64,000 nt of DNA, from NCBI GenBank assembly GCA_947170495.1, contig CAMVUB010000003.1, positions 34,004 to 98,003 of the forward strand, read 5' to 3'. This DNA comes from an uncultured Prevotellaceae bacterium (lineage in GTDB: Bacteria > Bacteroidota > Bacteroidia > Bacteroidales > Bacteroidaceae). How positions within the stretch are numbered: position 1 is the first letter of the stretch; every line of letters starts with the position of its first letter. Under the pieces are notes generated by a model, which was given only the letters and a program-made list of their open reading frames with translations, made no database searches and was not told the origin of the DNA. Below are positions 18,182 through 27,373 of the stretch, piece by piece. The position numbers and the translations under genes are program-made.

Positions 18182-19531
18182 ATGGTACAAGATTTGTATG
18201 TTTTGATGATCACGGCAGCTGTGGTCAGTATTGTGTTTAAGTTCCTGAAGCAGCCTGTGGTGCTGGGTTACATCGTTGCCGGTGTGCTCATAGGCCCGAA
18301 CCTCTATGGCGAGAACATTGTCAATGGCGACAACGTAAAGGCATGGGGTGACATCGGCGTGCTGTTCGTGTTGTTCTGCATCGGTCTGGAGTTCCGCCTG
18401 AAGAACCTCATCAGCAGCGGAAAGATTGCAGCCATCGGTGCAATGACCATCATCCTAGGCATGATGGGCTTGGGCTACCTCGTTGGACAAGACGCCAACC
18501 TTGACATGATCAACTCGCTGTTTCTGGCTGGAATGCTCTGCATGTCGAGCACCACGATTGTGATGAAGGTCATCGATGAGGCAGGCATGAGCAAGGAACG
18601 TTTCGTCAAGGGCGCTACCAGCATCCTCATCGTGGAGGATGTCGTGGCCGTGGTGCTGATGGTGTTGCTCTCCAGCATCGCCATCCGTCATCAGTTTGAA
18701 GGTGCGGAACTGGTCAACAAGGTGCTCGTCCTGGCCCTCACGCTTGCGGTGTGGTTCATCGTCGGCATCTTGATTATTCCTACAGTGCTTCGCAAGATCA
18801 AGAAATTCCTGAATGACGAGACACTGATCATCCTCGCCCTAGGCCTGTGCTTAGGCATGGTGCTGACAGCTGAGGAAGCTGGCTTCAGCAGCGCCCTCGG
18901 CGCTTTCGTGATGGGTTCTATCCTTGCCGAGACGGTGGAGTCGCATCGCATCGAGCACCTGATGTCGCCCCTGAAGAATGTCTTCGCCGCCATCTTCTTC
19001 ATCTCCGTCGGCATGCTCATCAATCCCCCCACTTTGGTGGAATATTGGGTTAGCATCCTCTGGGTGAGTCTTGTCGTTATCGTCGGCATGATTCTCTTCG
19101 GTACCTTGGGTTGCTGGTGGGGCGGCGCTACGATGCGCGACTCCATGCTGACCAGTTTCTCGTTCGTGCAGATTGGCGAGTTCTCATTCATCATTGCTTC
19201 ACTAGGTACCAGCTTGGGTGTTCTCGATCCTATCATCTATCCCATCATCGTGGCATCCAGTGTATTGACCACCTTCCTCACGCCCTATATCATGAAGGCC
19301 GCTCAGCCAGCCTACAAGTTCCTCTACAAACACGCCTCGGCAAGCTTGCGCGAGAAGATTGACCGCCGCGAGCAGGAGGTGGCAGCAGCGGAAAACGCTA
19401 CCCAATCCGACGGCCCGTCGATTGCAGACAAGGCTCGCCATGCCGTCCGTCGCACCGTCGTCACGAAGCATCTGGTGAACCTCATGATCAAGAACATGAG
19501 CGCCCACGACGAGGAGAAGAAAGAAAAGTAA
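18182..19531 (+). CDS. Monovalent cation:proton antiporter, CPA2/Kef type
   Basis: 449 residues and about 12-13 membrane helices (VVLGYIVAGVLIGPNLYG early; ALGAFVMGSILAET and IGEFSFIIASLG later). This is the Na+/H+ exchanger fold of the KefB/GerN group. There is no TrkA-N nucleotide-binding domain; the protein ends in a short charged cytoplasmic tail (HDEEKKEK). It would exchange K+ or Na+ for H+ across the inner membrane. The ATG is supported by the immediate start of helix 1. The ABC exporter follows with only 9 bases between. Confidence 0.88.
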   Translation: MVQDLYVLMITAAVVSIVFKFLKQPVVLGYIVAGVLIGPNLYGENIVNGDNVKAWGDIGVLFVLFCIGLEFRLKNLISSGKIAAIGAMTIILGMMGLGYLVGQDANLDMINSLFLAGMLCMSSTTIVMKVIDEAGMSKERFVKGATSILIVEDVVAVVLMVLLSSIAIRHQFEGAELVNKVLVLALTLAVWFIVGILIIPTVLRKIKKFLNDETLIILALGLCLGMVLTAEEAGFSSALGAFVMGSILAETVESHRIEHLMSPLKNVFAAIFFISVGMLINPPTLVEYWVSILWVSLVVIVGMILFGTLGCWWGGATMRDSMLTSFSFVQIGEFSFIIASLGTSLGVLDPIIYPIIVASSVLTTFLTPYIMKAAQPAYKFLYKHASASLREKIDRREQEVAAAENATQSDGPSIADKARHAVRRTVVTKHLVNLMIKNMSAHDEEKKEK

Positions 19532-19540
19532 TCATTGAAA

Positions 19541-21349
19541 ATGAAGCCGAAGAGGGCGATGGGCATTGGGGCGTTGCTGTATCGCATACTGCGGTATGTG
19601 ATGCCGTATCGCTGGCTGGTGGCCATCACGTTGTTCTTGACGCTGGTGGGGTCGCTGCTGGCGCAGGTCAATGCCATCGTGCTGGACCGCTCTGTCGATG
19701 CCATCAATGTGCTGGACCAACAGCCTACGCTCTCGTGGAGCATGGCGGTGCGCATCCTGACGATTGTGAGTGCGGTGCTGCTGGGCAAGGAGCTGCTGGC
19801 GGCGGTCGTGAATTTCTTCCGTCGTTACTACGGGGAGCGGATGCGCATCCTCGTGAGCCGCGACCTGTCGCTGAAGGTGGTCAGCCACATGCTGACGTTC
19901 CGCATCGCGTTCTTCACGACCTCAGGCAATGAGGCGGGCCGCCTGCAGTCGCGCATCGACAAGGGTGTGATGAGCACCAGCCGCGCCGTGAACAGCCTTT
20001 TCATTGACATCCTGCCGCTGTTCTCGAGTGCTGTGATAGCCCTCGTGCTGATGTTTGCGGCGAACTTCTATGTGGGACTGGTGGCGCTGTGCATTGTGCC
20101 GGTATATTTCTATGTGACGTATATCCAGGCTGAGCGTATGCGAGGTGGCCGCCGCGCCATCTTCGACGGGCAGCAATCGGTGAGCCAGAACATTCTCAAC
20201 ATCATTGAGAGCATCACAGTCATCAAGTCGTTCAACCGGGAGATGATTGAGAGCGAGCGGCAGGCCAATGTGCAGAACGCCGTGACGGACCTGCAGATGA
20301 GCACCCGCAAGCAGAGCTATTTCTACACGGGCTTGAAGGGCTTCCTGGAACAGGTCGGCACGGTGCTGGTGATCATCCTGACAGCTTATCTCGTGCTCAT
20401 TGACTACCCGGGTATGACGATTGGTAAGATTATGTATCACGTGATGCTGTTTGCCAACGTCAGCGCACCCATCCGCCAGCTGCATCGCATCTACGACGAC
20501 ATCAACGACGCCCTCATCTACTCAGAGGGACTCTTCGAGCTGCTGGAAGGCAACGCGGATGTAGAGGAGACGGGCTCGTATCACCCGGCGACGGTGGCGG
20601 GACGTTTCCAGCTGGAACATGTCGATTTCACCTACCCCAACGGCGTGAAGGCGCTGCACGATGTCTCGATGACCATAGAGCCGGGGAAGATCACGGCGCT
20701 CGTGGGACTGAGCGGTGCGGGCAAGAGCACGGTGGTGAACCTGCTGGATAAGTTCTACCTGCCCGACAGCGGCAACATCAGCCTCGACGGCACACCGCTC
20801 CACGAGTGGGACACGCGCTGGCTGCGCGAGCATGTGGGCTTGGTGATGCAGAAGAACCACATCTTCGACGGCAGCATCGAGGAGAACATCCGCTACGGCA
20901 ACACGCATGCGTCCCACGAGGAGGTGGTGGCGGCGGCCAAGCAGGCGTTCCTCTACGACCAGGTCATGCAACTGCCTGAGGGCTTCGCCAGCAGCGCGCT
21001 CCGCCTCAGTGGCGGACAGCAGCAGCGCGTGGCCATCGCACGCATGTTCATCAAGAACCCGGCCGTCATCATCCTCGACGAACCCACGGCCAGCCTCGAC
21101 GCCATCGCCACGGAGCAGATCAAGGCGAGCCTCGACGCCATCAAGCGCGGGCGCACAGTCATCATCATCTCGCACAGCATGGGACAGATCGTGGATGCCG
21201 ACCAGCTGTATGTCCTCGACCACGGACACGTGGTGCAGAGCGGTACGCCCGAAGAGGTGTATCACCAAGGCGGGCGCTACAAGGAGATCTTCGATGCCAG
21301 CGCACGCTCCATGAATGCCGACAAGATTGCCAACGTGATTGCTAACTGA
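19541..21349 (+). CDS. ABC exporter, fused membrane and ATPase domains
   Basis: 602 residues from the ATG at 19541; the track starts two codons earlier at a TTG. Six helices form the type-1 exporter domain, followed by the ATPase with Walker A GLSGAGKST, signature LSGGQQQR, Walker B VIILDEPTAS and the H-loop in IISHSMGQI. It works as a homo- or heterodimer exporting lipids, peptides or drugs; the substrate cannot be read from sequence. It is probably co-transcribed with the antiporter upstream and the small PepSY-like lipoprotein downstream (8-base gap). Confidence 0.92.
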   Translation: MKPKRAMGIGALLYRILRYVMPYRWLVAITLFLTLVGSLLAQVNAIVLDRSVDAINVLDQQPTLSWSMAVRILTIVSAVLLGKELLAAVVNFFRRYYGERMRILVSRDLSLKVVSHMLTFRIAFFTTSGNEAGRLQSRIDKGVMSTSRAVNSLFIDILPLFSSAVIALVLMFAANFYVGLVALCIVPVYFYVTYIQAERMRGGRRAIFDGQQSVSQNILNIIESITVIKSFNREMIESERQANVQNAVTDLQMSTRKQSYFYTGLKGFLEQVGTVLVIILTAYLVLIDYPGMTIGKIMYHVMLFANVSAPIRQLHRIYDDINDALIYSEGLFELLEGNADVEETGSYHPATVAGRFQLEHVDFTYPNGVKALHDVSMTIEPGKITALVGLSGAGKSTVVNLLDKFYLPDSGNISLDGTPLHEWDTRWLREHVGLVMQKNHIFDGSIEENIRYGNTHASHEEVVAAAKQAFLYDQVMQLPEGFASSALRLSGGQQQRVAIARMFIKNPAVIILDEPTASLDAIATEQIKASLDAIKRGRTVIIISHSMGQIVDADQLYVLDHGHVVQSGTPEEVYHQGGRYKEIFDASARSMNADKIANVIAN

Positions 21350-21357
21350 TAACCGAT

Positions 21358-21780
21358 ATGTCTATGAAAATCAGAACACTCCTATATGCTGCACTCCTGC
21401 TGGTGCTGACCGCCTGTAACCGTCAGGAGCTGCCGCCGACGGCCTCACAGTTCATTAAAGAGCACTTCCCCGATGCATCGCTCGTCATGGTAGAGATGGA
21501 GGAGGACGACGATAACGGGATGGAGTACAACGTGTGGCTCAATGACGGCACGAAGCTGGACTTCAACATGACAGGTGAGTGGATGCAGGTGAGCCGTAAG
21601 AAGACGGGCGTGCCTGCAGAACTCGTGCCTGAAGCCATCCGGCAATATGTGGCCACAAACTATCCGGAGAAGGCTATCTTCAAGCTGAAGAAGCGCCCCT
21701 ATGGGTATAAAATAAGCCTCTCCGATGACAGCGACCTCAGGTTTAATCCCCAAGGGCTGTTTCTCGAAGAGGTGGATTAA
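21358..21780 (+). CDS. PepSY-like lipoprotein
   Basis: 140 residues with a lipoprotein signal (LLLVLTACN). The mature part has the alternating pattern of PepSY-like (DUF2874) proteins: PTASQFIKEHFPDASLVMVE, then YNVWLNDGTKLDFNMTGEW, then a second half PEAIRQYVATNYPEKAIFKL. Such proteins sit in the periplasm and are often adjacent to transporters or kinases; their function is poorly known. A second ATG two codons in (21364) is an alternative start. It ends only 6 bases from the convergent hisB stop. Confidence 0.78.
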   Translation: MSMKIRTLLYAALLLVLTACNRQELPPTASQFIKEHFPDASLVMVEMEEDDDNGMEYNVWLNDGTKLDFNMTGEWMQVSRKKTGVPAELVPEAIRQYVATNYPEKAIFKLKKRPYGYKISLSDDSDLRFNPQGLFLEEVD

Positions 21781-21786
21781 CAGGGG

Positions 21787-22968
21787 TTAGAGCACGCCCT
21801 TGCTGGAGGGCAGCTGCATGTGGTGGATATCACGGCGCACAGCCATGCGCAGGGCACGGGCAAGGGCTTTGAAGATGCCCTCAATCTTGTGGTGCTCGTT
21901 CTGACCTTCGGCCTTGATATTCAGGTTCATGCGGGCGGCATCACTCAGACTCTTGAAGAAATGCAGGAACATCTCGGTAGGCATCTCCCCTACCCGCTCG
22001 CGATGGAACTCGGCGTCCCAGACGAGCCAGGGGCGTCCGCCGAAGTCGAGGGCGACGCTGCAGAGGCAGTCGTCCATAGGCAGGGTGTAGCCGTAGCGCT
22101 CGATGCCACGCTTGTCGCCGAGGGCCTTGAGCAACGCCTCGCCCAGGGCGAGGGCGGTGTCCTCGATGGTGTGGTGTTCATCGACGTGCAGGTCGCCCTT
22201 CACGCGGATGTCCAAGTCGATGGCGCCGTGCTTGGCAATCTGTTCGAGCATGTGGTCGAAGAAGCCGAGGCCCGTGGAGATCTGGCTCTTGCCGGTGCCG
22301 TCAAGGTTCACGCTGACAGCGATATCCGTCTCCTTCGTCGTACGCTTCACCGTCGCCGTCCGCACCCCAGCATACACAAGCTCGGCAACTTGTTGCCAAG
22401 AATGGACAATGGACAATTGAGAGGTAACCACCCTCCCCCCCCTAACAGGGGAGGGGTCGGGGGTGGGGCCTATTATGACCGCTTTACATCCAATATTCTT
22501 AGCCAGCTGCGCATCGCTCTCGCGATCGCCGATGACGTAGCTGTTGGCGAGGTCATAGGAGCCGTCCATGTATTTCGTGAGCATGGCGGTGCCCGGCTTA
22601 CGCGTGGGCAGGTTGTCTTCGGGGAAGCTGCGGTCGATGAGGATGTCGTCGAAGGTGACGCCCTCGCCATCCAGAATCTCCAGCATCAGGTTATGTGTGG
22701 GCCAGAAGTCTGCTTCGGGATACGAGGGTGTACCAAGCCCGTCCTGATTGGAGACCATCACGAAGCGGTAGTCGGTATGCTGACGCAGGAAGCGCAGGGC
22801 GCTGATGGCTCCCGGCAGGAAGTGGAACTTCTCGAAGGAGTCTATCTGTTCGTCGACAGGCTCACGCAGGATCGTGCCGTCGCGGTCGATAAAGAGAAGA
22901 CCCACCCCCGACCCCTCCCGTGAAGGGAGGGGGGAGGGCTGGCGCGTAGATTCATTATTTTTCGACAT
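21787..22968 (-). CDS. hisB: Bifunctional histidinol-phosphatase / imidazoleglycerol-phosphate dehydratase
   Basis: Carries out two non-consecutive steps of histidine synthesis. The N-terminal HAD phosphatase has FIDRDGTIL, then VSNQDGLGT and [11 protein letters not shown]. The C-terminal dehydratase has [21 protein letters not shown] and [12 protein letters not shown]. The 393 residues exceed the usual length of about 355-375 because of two repeat-derived insertions: an N-terminal extension ([17 protein letters not shown]) before the native LLFIDRDG, and a linker segment ([15 protein letters not shown]) between the two domains. The start ATG itself lies inside the composite repeat element 22898-23054. 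It is the last gene of hisG-D-C-B. Confidence 0.95.
   Translation of the reverse strand: MSKNNESTRQPSPLPSREGSGVGLLFIDRDGTILREPVDEQIDSFEKFHFLPGAISALRFLRQHTDYRFVMVSNQDGLGTPSYPEADFWPTHNLMLEILDGEGVTFDDILIDRSFPEDNLPTRKPGTAMLTKYMDGSYDLANSYVIGDRESDAQLAKNIGCKAVIIGPTPDPSPVRGGRVVTSQLSIVHSWQQVAELVYAGVRTATVKRTTKETDIAVSVNLDGTGKSQISTGLGFFDHMLEQIAKHGAIDLDIRVKGDLHVDEHHTIEDTALALGEALLKALGDKRGIERYGYTLPMDDCLCSVALDFGGRPWLVWDAEFHRERVGEMPTEMFLHFFKSLSDAARMNLNIKAEGQNEHHKIEGIFKALARALRMAVRRDIHHMQLPSSKGVL
22431..22470 (-). repeat. C/G-rich palindrome inserted in the hisB interdomain linker
   Basis: The plus strand has AGGGGAGGGGTCGGGGGTGG, matching the other family members. It is read in frame as [15 protein letters not shown] between the phosphatase and dehydratase domains. 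Just upstream on the plus strand is a GGACAAT repeat (22403-22418). Confidence 0.8.
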
Positions 22969-23054
22969 TTCGATATTTCGATATTACGTTATTACGAAGA
23001 AAGTCACCCCGCAGGTCTCCCCTCCCTTCACGGGAGGGGTTAGGGGGTGGGTCT
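22898..23054 (-). repeat. Composite inverted-repeat element over the hisC/hisB junction (about 157 bp)
   Basis: Two opposed copies of the C/G-rich palindrome (22898-22936 and 23017-23054) bracket about 80 bases containing the hisB ATG. In the sense strand the C-rich arm comes first and also supplies the end of hisC (RPTP-stop). The G-rich arm encodes PSREGSGVG of HisB. It is homologous to 24069-24222, most clearly from the ATG onward. Confidence 0.8.
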
Positions 23055-24140
23055 GTATTGTCTTAACGCCCCAAGTAATGCATTGTTCTCCTGCGGGGTG
23101 CCAATGGTGATGCGGAGGCAGTTACCGCAGAGCTGCACACGGGAACGGTTGCGGACAACGATGCCGCGGTCGATGAGGTAGTGATAGATGCCGTCGGCAT
23201 CCGTCATGCGGGCCAGGAAGAAGTTGGCATCCGTGGGGTACACGGCCTTGCAGATGGGCAGCTCGGCCACGGCGGGCAGCAGCTGCTCACGTTCGCGCAG
23301 GAGCGTGGCACGCCAGTACTGCACCTGCTGGATATCGGCCAGCATCTTCATCGCCTGCTGCTGGGTGAGCGCATTGATGTTGTAGGGATATTTCACCTTG
23401 TTGAACAGCGCGATGATCTCCTCGGAGGCGAAGGCCATACCCAGTCGGATGGCAGCCGAGGCCCACAACTTGGAGAACGTATTGAGGACGATGAGGTTGG
23501 GGAAACGGTCGAGGTCGAGGCGGAAGGGACGCGCGTCGTTGAAGTCGCTGTAAGCTTCATCGACGACCACGATGCCCTGGAACTCCGTGAGGATGCGCTC
23601 GATGGCCTTGCGGTCGAGGGCGTTGCCCGTGGGGTTATTGGGCGAGCAGAGCCAGATGACCTTGGTGTGGTCATCGCAAGCCGCCAGCAGACGGTCTGCA
23701 TCGAGCGAGAAGTCGTCGTTGAGGGGCACGGCGCGATATTCCACATCGTTGACGTCGGCACAGACACCATACATGCCGTAGGTGGGAGCGATGGCCACCA
23801 CGTTGTCCTGTCGCGGCTCGCAGAAGATGCGATAGACGAGGTCGATGGCCTCGTCGGAGCCGTTGCCCAGGAAGATGCGGCTAGCGGGAACCTCCTTCAC
23901 CACCGACAGCTTCGCCTTCAGCTCTTCCTGCAAGGGGTCAGGATAGCGGTTGAAGTTGGCGTTGTAGGGGTTCTCGTTGGCATCGAGAAACACATTGGCC
24001 GCACGACCTTTGAACTCATCGCGCGCACAAGAGTACGGCGTGAGGGCAAGGATGTTCTTGCGAACTAGCAGACCCACCCCCGACCCCTCCCGTGGAGGGA
24101 GGGGAGAGGGCTGGAGCGTAGATTCTATATCTTTATTCAT
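23040..24140 (-). CDS. hisC: Histidinol-phosphate aminotransferase
   Basis: PLP-dependent class I/II aminotransferase converting imidazole acetol phosphate to histidinol phosphate. 366 residues from the ATG at 24140; the track adds 20 residues that overlap hisD and the flanking repeat. Visible motifs are [37 protein letters not shown] and the PLP-lysine region [18 protein letters not shown]. The N-terminal [19 protein letters not shown] comes from a repeat element and closely matches the HisB extension. The final RPTP and the stop come from the next repeat copy. Both ends of the protein are thus repeat-made. Confidence 0.94.
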   Translation of the reverse strand: MNKDIESTLQPSPLPPREGSGVGLLVRKNILALTPYSCARDEFKGRAANVFLDANENPYNANFNRYPDPLQEELKAKLSVVKEVPASRIFLGNGSDEAIDLVYRIFCEPRQDNVVAIAPTYGMYGVCADVNDVEYRAVPLNDDFSLDADRLLAACDDHTKVIWLCSPNNPTGNALDRKAIERILTEFQGIVVVDEAYSDFNDARPFRLDLDRFPNLIVLNTFSKLWASAAIRLGMAFASEEIIALFNKVKYPYNINALTQQQAMKMLADIQQVQYWRATLLREREQLLPAVAELPICKAVYPTDANFFLARMTDADGIYHYLIDRGIVVRNRSRVQLCGNCLRITIGTPQENNALLGALRQYRPTP

Positions 24141-24222
24141 ACTTGGAAAATATCTAATAGAAAAAGAGAGACTCGAGGACTGAAACTCCCCTCCCTTCAC
24201 GGGAGGGGTTGGGGGTGGGTCT
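24069..24222 (-). repeat. Composite inverted-repeat element over the hisD/hisC junction (about 154 bp)
   Basis: Opposed C/G-rich palindromes (24069-24109 and 24186-24222) bracket the hisC ATG at 24138-24140. The sense-strand order is the C-rich arm (also coding the HisD end KTHPQPLP), then A+T-rich sequence, ATG, GAATCTACGC-type sequence and the G-rich arm coding PREGSGVG. Length and layout match 22898-23054. Confidence 0.8.
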
Positions 24223-25534
24223 TCAGCCTTACCGTCATCGCATTCTTATGCGCATCGAGCTGCTCGGCGGCAGCCATGAGCTCCACGGAACGGCCGATGC
24301 TCTGCAGGCCTTCGGGCGTAATCTTCTGATAGGTAATCTTGCGACAGAAGGCATCGAGGTTCACGCCGCTGTAGGCGGTAGCGTAGCCGTTGGTGGGCAG
24401 CGTATGGTTGGTACCCGAGGCGTAGTCGCCAGCGCTCTCAGGAGTGAGATGTCCGATGAAGACGCTGCCGGCATTCACCACGCGCTCCGCCAGCGCTTCG
24501 GCATCGGCGGTCTCGATGATGAGGTGCTCAGGGGCATAGCGGTTGCTGATGGCGAGGGCCTCGTCCGTGGAGGACACGAGCACGAGGCGGCTGTTCTCGA
24601 GGGCGGCAGCGGCGATGTCCTTGCGTGGCAGCAGGGCTAGCTGACGGGCGACCTCTTCCTGCACAGCAGCGAGCAGCGCTTCGGAGGTGGTCACGAGGAG
24701 CACCTGGGAATCCACGCCGTGCTCCGCCTGCGAGAGCAGGTCGGCAGCCACGAAGGCGGGGTTGGCCGTAGCGTCGGCGATGACCTCCACCTCGCTGGGG
24801 CCTGCGGGCATGTCGATGGCGACATCAGCCAGCGACACGAGCTGCTTGGCGCATTGCACATACTGGTTGCCGGGGCCGAAGATCTTCGACACCTTAGGCA
24901 CCGACTGCGTGCCGTAGGCCATAGCACCGATGGCCTGAACGCCACCTGCCTTGAAGACCTTGGAGACACCAGCGATGCGGGCAGCCACGAGGATGGCGGG
25001 ATGCACGCTGCCGTCCTTGCTGGGGGGCGTGCAGAGCACAATCTCGCTACAGCCAGCGATGCGGGCAGGCGTGGCCAGCATCAGCACGGTAGAGAACAGG
25101 GGTGCTGTGCCGCCGGGAATATAGAGTCCCACCTTCTCGATGGGTACGCTCTTCTGCCAGCAGCGCACGCCGGGTGCCGTCTCCACCTCGATGCCAGCAT
25201 AGCGCTGGGCGCTGTGGAAGCGGGCGATGTTATCGTGGGCCAGCTGCAGGGCGGCTTTCAGCTCTGCGCTGACGAGCGACTCGGCACGCTCGAATTCAGC
25301 GGGGGTGACGGCAAGGGGACTGACGGCTGCGTCAGTTGCCTTGGCACGGCAACAAACGGAACGCAGATCGACTTGGTCGAACTGCTGTTCGTAGTCGAGC
25401 ACGGCTGCATCGCCCTCTGCCTTGATGCGGGCCAGCACGGCCGACACGAGGGCTGTCAGGTCTTTGGCATCCTTCGTGGGTCGCGTGATGATCTCCTTCA
25501 GCGCCGCCTCATTCGGATTTTTATAAACTAACAT
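24197..25534 (-). CDS. hisD: Histidinol dehydrogenase
   Basis: Zinc enzyme that oxidises histidinol to histidine with 2 NAD+, the last step of the pathway. 445 residues, normal length. Conserved sequences are [63 protein letters not shown] and [20 protein letters not shown]. The last residues, KTHPQPLP, and the stop are contributed by a C/G-rich repeat. The start lies about 50 bases after the hisG stop, with a solitary repeat copy filling most of that gap. Confidence 0.96.
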   Translation of the reverse strand: MLVYKNPNEAALKEIITRPTKDAKDLTALVSAVLARIKAEGDAAVLDYEQQFDQVDLRSVCCRAKATDAAVSPLAVTPAEFERAESLVSAELKAALQLAHDNIARFHSAQRYAGIEVETAPGVRCWQKSVPIEKVGLYIPGGTAPLFSTVLMLATPARIAGCSEIVLCTPPSKDGSVHPAILVAARIAGVSKVFKAGGVQAIGAMAYGTQSVPKVSKIFGPGNQYVQCAKQLVSLADVAIDMPAGPSEVEVIADATANPAFVAADLLSQAEHGVDSQVLLVTTSEALLAAVQEEVARQLALLPRKDIAAAALENSRLVLVSSTDEALAISNRYAPEHLIIETADAEALAERVVNAGSVFIGHLTPESAGDYASGTNHTLPTNGYATAYSGVNLDAFCRKITYQKITPEGLQSIGRSVELMAAAEQLDAHKNAMTVRLKTHPQPLP

Positions 25535-25547
25535 AGCTATTTCTTCA

Positions 25548-25584
25548 CTCCCCTCCCTTCACGGGAGGGGTCGGGGGTGGGTCT
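25548..25584 (-). repeat. Solitary C/G-rich palindrome between hisG and hisD
   Basis: The plus strand shows CTCCCTTCACGGGAGGGG followed by GGGGGTGGGTCT. On the sense strand it begins one base after the hisG stop codon with the C-rich face first. It contains its own small hairpin (CCCTCCC-GTGA-GGGAGGG type). Confidence 0.8.
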
Positions 25585-25585
25585 A

Positions 25586-26437
25586 TTACAAAATCATTTT
25601 CTCAATGGGAATCACTAGGATGCCCTGGGCGCCAAGCGCTTTCAGCTGTGAGATGACTTCCCAGAAGCGCTTCTCGTCGATGACGGTGTGGACGCTGTTC
25701 CACCCCGGCGTTGCCAGCGGCATCACCGTGGGGCTCTTGGCACCCGGCAGAACGGCGATGACCTCCTGCAGACGCTCGCTGGGGACGTTCATGAGGACGT
25801 ACTTCTTGTCCTCGGCAGCCTTGACGGCTTCGATGCGGAAGAGCAGGTCTTCGAGGATGGCACGCTTCTCAGCGTCGAGGTTCTTGTTGGCAATCAGCAG
25901 GGCTTCGCTCTGCATCACCACCTCCACCTCTCGCAGGTTGTTGCTCACGAGGGTGCTGCCCGACGAGACGATATCGAAGATACCGTCAGCGAGACCAATG
26001 CCCGGGCTGATCTCCACGGAACCCGTGATGACGTGCACCTCGGCATTCACCTTATTCTTATTAAGGAACGCGCGAAGGATGCCGGGATAGCTGGTGGCAA
26101 TCTTCTTGCCCTCGAACCACTCGACACCCGGATAATCGATAGCCTTGGGGATGGCCAATGACAGACGGCATTTGCTGAAGCCCAGGCGGCGGACGATGTC
26201 AGCCTCCTCGGCACGCTCCACGAACTCATTCTCGCCGACGATGCCCAGGTCAGCCACACCCGTGGCCACGCTCTGGGGAATGTCATCGTCGCGCAGGTAG
26301 AGCACTTCAATGGGGAAATTGGGCGACTGCACGAGCAGCGTGCGCTTGCTCGACGGAATCTTGATGCCTGCTTCGGCAAGCAACGCCATCGTGTCCTCAA
26401 ACAGACGGCCTTTGGATTGTACTGCGATACGTATCAT
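25586..26437 (-). CDS. hisG: ATP phosphoribosyltransferase, long form
   Basis: First and feedback-controlled step of histidine synthesis: condensation of ATP with PRPP. 283 residues from the ATG at 26437 (MIRIAVQSKGRLFEDTMALL); the track's 17 extra residues precede this canonical start. ATVADLGIVG-type sequence (ATGVADLGIVGENEF) and GIADGIFDIVSSGSTL-like sequence (LADGIFDIVSSGSTLVSNNL) mark the catalytic part. The C-terminal ALGAQGILVIPIEKMIL region is the PII-like regulatory domain of the long form, so no HisZ is needed. It opens the hisG-D-C-B operon and lies 81 bases downstream of tRNA-Pro. Confidence 0.96.
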   Translation of the reverse strand: MIRIAVQSKGRLFEDTMALLAEAGIKIPSSKRTLLVQSPNFPIEVLYLRDDDIPQSVATGVADLGIVGENEFVERAEEADIVRRLGFSKCRLSLAIPKAIDYPGVEWFEGKKIATSYPGILRAFLNKNKVNAEVHVITGSVEISPGIGLADGIFDIVSSGSTLVSNNLREVEVVMQSEALLIANKNLDAEKRAILEDLLFRIEAVKAAEDKKYVLMNVPSERLQEVIAVLPGAKSPTVMPLATPGWNSVHTVIDEKRFWEVISQLKALGAQGILVIPIEKMIL

Positions 26438-26477
26438 AGTAGTGTCTTGTTTTACTCGTTGTGGCCTCAAGAACAGA

Positions 26478-26506
26478 CAACGCCGCACGAGGTCTTCATG
26501 CGGCGC
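26478..26506 (-). terminator. Hairpin after tRNA-Pro, in front of hisG
   Basis: On the minus strand CGCCGCA and TGCGGCG pair around an 11-base loop, followed by TTGTCTGTTCTT. It could end the tRNA transcript or act as a partial block before hisG. No separate hisG promoter was recognised between it and the ATG. Confidence 0.5.
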
Positions 26507-26518
26507 TGAGTCCTTGCG

Positions 26519-26591
26519 TCGGGGCGACCCGACTCGAACGGGCGACCACCTGGTCCCAAACCAGGTGCGCTACCAACTGCGCTACGCCCCG
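26519..26591 (-). tRNA. tRNA-Pro (anticodon TGG)
   Basis: Read on the minus strand it gives CGGGGCGTAGCGCAGTTGGT, an anticodon stem-loop CCTGG-TTTGGGA-CCAGG with anticodon TGG, and a T arm with GTTCGAGTC. The acceptor stem CGGGGCG/CGCCCCG is perfect. The CCA end is not encoded. A TATCTTTG box lies 12 bases upstream. Confidence 0.95.
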
Positions 26592-26602
26592 AAAAGCGGG
26601 TG

Positions 26603-26610
26603 CAAAGATA
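26603..26610 (-). promoter_or_regulatory. -7 box for tRNA-Pro (and perhaps the his operon)
   Basis: TATCTTTG on the minus strand fits TAnnTTTG and ends 11 bases before the tRNA 5' end. No clear -33 TTTG was found. Confidence 0.5.
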
Positions 26611-26747
26611 CATAAAAAGTTTAAAGTTGATGGTTTAAAGTTGAAAGATTTTGCATTTCGGGTTGTATTTTTGTGCTTTTCCTGTCTTTTTTCTCGTGTC
26701 ACCTCCTCATTTTTCACGTTTCATGCTTCCATTATTCACTTTTTATG

Positions 26748-26755
26748 TACCTTTG
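26748..26755 (+). promoter_or_regulatory. -7 box of recR, close to the start codon
   Basis: TACCTTTG ends only 9 bases before the recR ATG at 26765, so the transcript should have almost no leader. This supports the ATG rather than the upstream start in the ORF track. Confidence 0.6.
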
Positions 26756-26764
26756 CGGGCGTTT

Positions 26765-27373
26765 ATGGAAATCCCATCCCTATATCTGGAGCGTGCCGTG
26801 AGTCAGTTTGCGGGACTGCCGGGCATCGGACGTAAAACGGCGATGCGCTTGGTGCTGCATCTGCTCAAGCGCGAGCGCACAGATGTCGATGCCTTTGCCG
26901 ACAGCCTCAAGGCGCTGATGGCCAACGTGCACTACTGCCGCATCTGCCATAACATCTGCGACGGCGACATCTGCGGCATCTGCGCCACGCCCAGCCGCGA
27001 CCACAGCACCGTGTGTGTTGTGGAGAGCATTCAGGATGTGATGGCCATCGAGGCCACACAGCAGTTCAGCGGCGTGTATCATGTGCTGGGAGGTGTCATC
27101 TCACCCATGGACGGCATCGGGCCGCAGGACTTGGAGATCACATCGCTGGTGGAGCGCATCGCCAAAGGGGGCATCAAGGAGGTCATCCTAGCCCTCAGCC
27201 CCACGATGGAGGGCGACACCACGGATTTCTATATCTACCGCAAGCTGGCGGACTACAAGGTCACCATCACCACCATCGCACGCGGCGTGGCACAGAACGA
27301 CCTGCTGCATTACACCGATGAGGTGACGCTCGGCCGCAGCATCTTAGACCGTAAACCCTTTATCCTCAAATGA
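26765..27373 (+). CDS. recR: Recombination mediator RecR
   Basis: Works with RecO (and RecF) to load RecA on gapped DNA. 202 residues from the ATG at 26765. The track extends 38 residues through the promoter. Helix-hairpin-helix [17 protein letters not shown] (about 18-34), four-Cys zinc site [16 protein letters not shown], Toprim domain starting [16 protein letters not shown], and the C-terminal Walker-like [20 protein letters not shown] are all present. The stop overlaps the next ATG by 4 bases. Confidence 0.95.
   Translation: MEIPSLYLERAVSQFAGLPGIGRKTAMRLVLHLLKRERTDVDAFADSLKALMANVHYCRICHNICDGDICGICATPSRDHSTVCVVESIQDVMAIEATQQFSGVYHVLGGVISPMDGIGPQDLEITSLVERIAKGGIKEVILALSPTMEGDTTDFYIYRKLADYKVTITTIARGVAQNDLLHYTDEVTLGRSILDRKPFILK

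Noticed and set aside
21820-22923. 367-residue plus-strand ORF opposite hisB
   Set aside because: It is a shadow of hisB, whose two domains are unmistakable.
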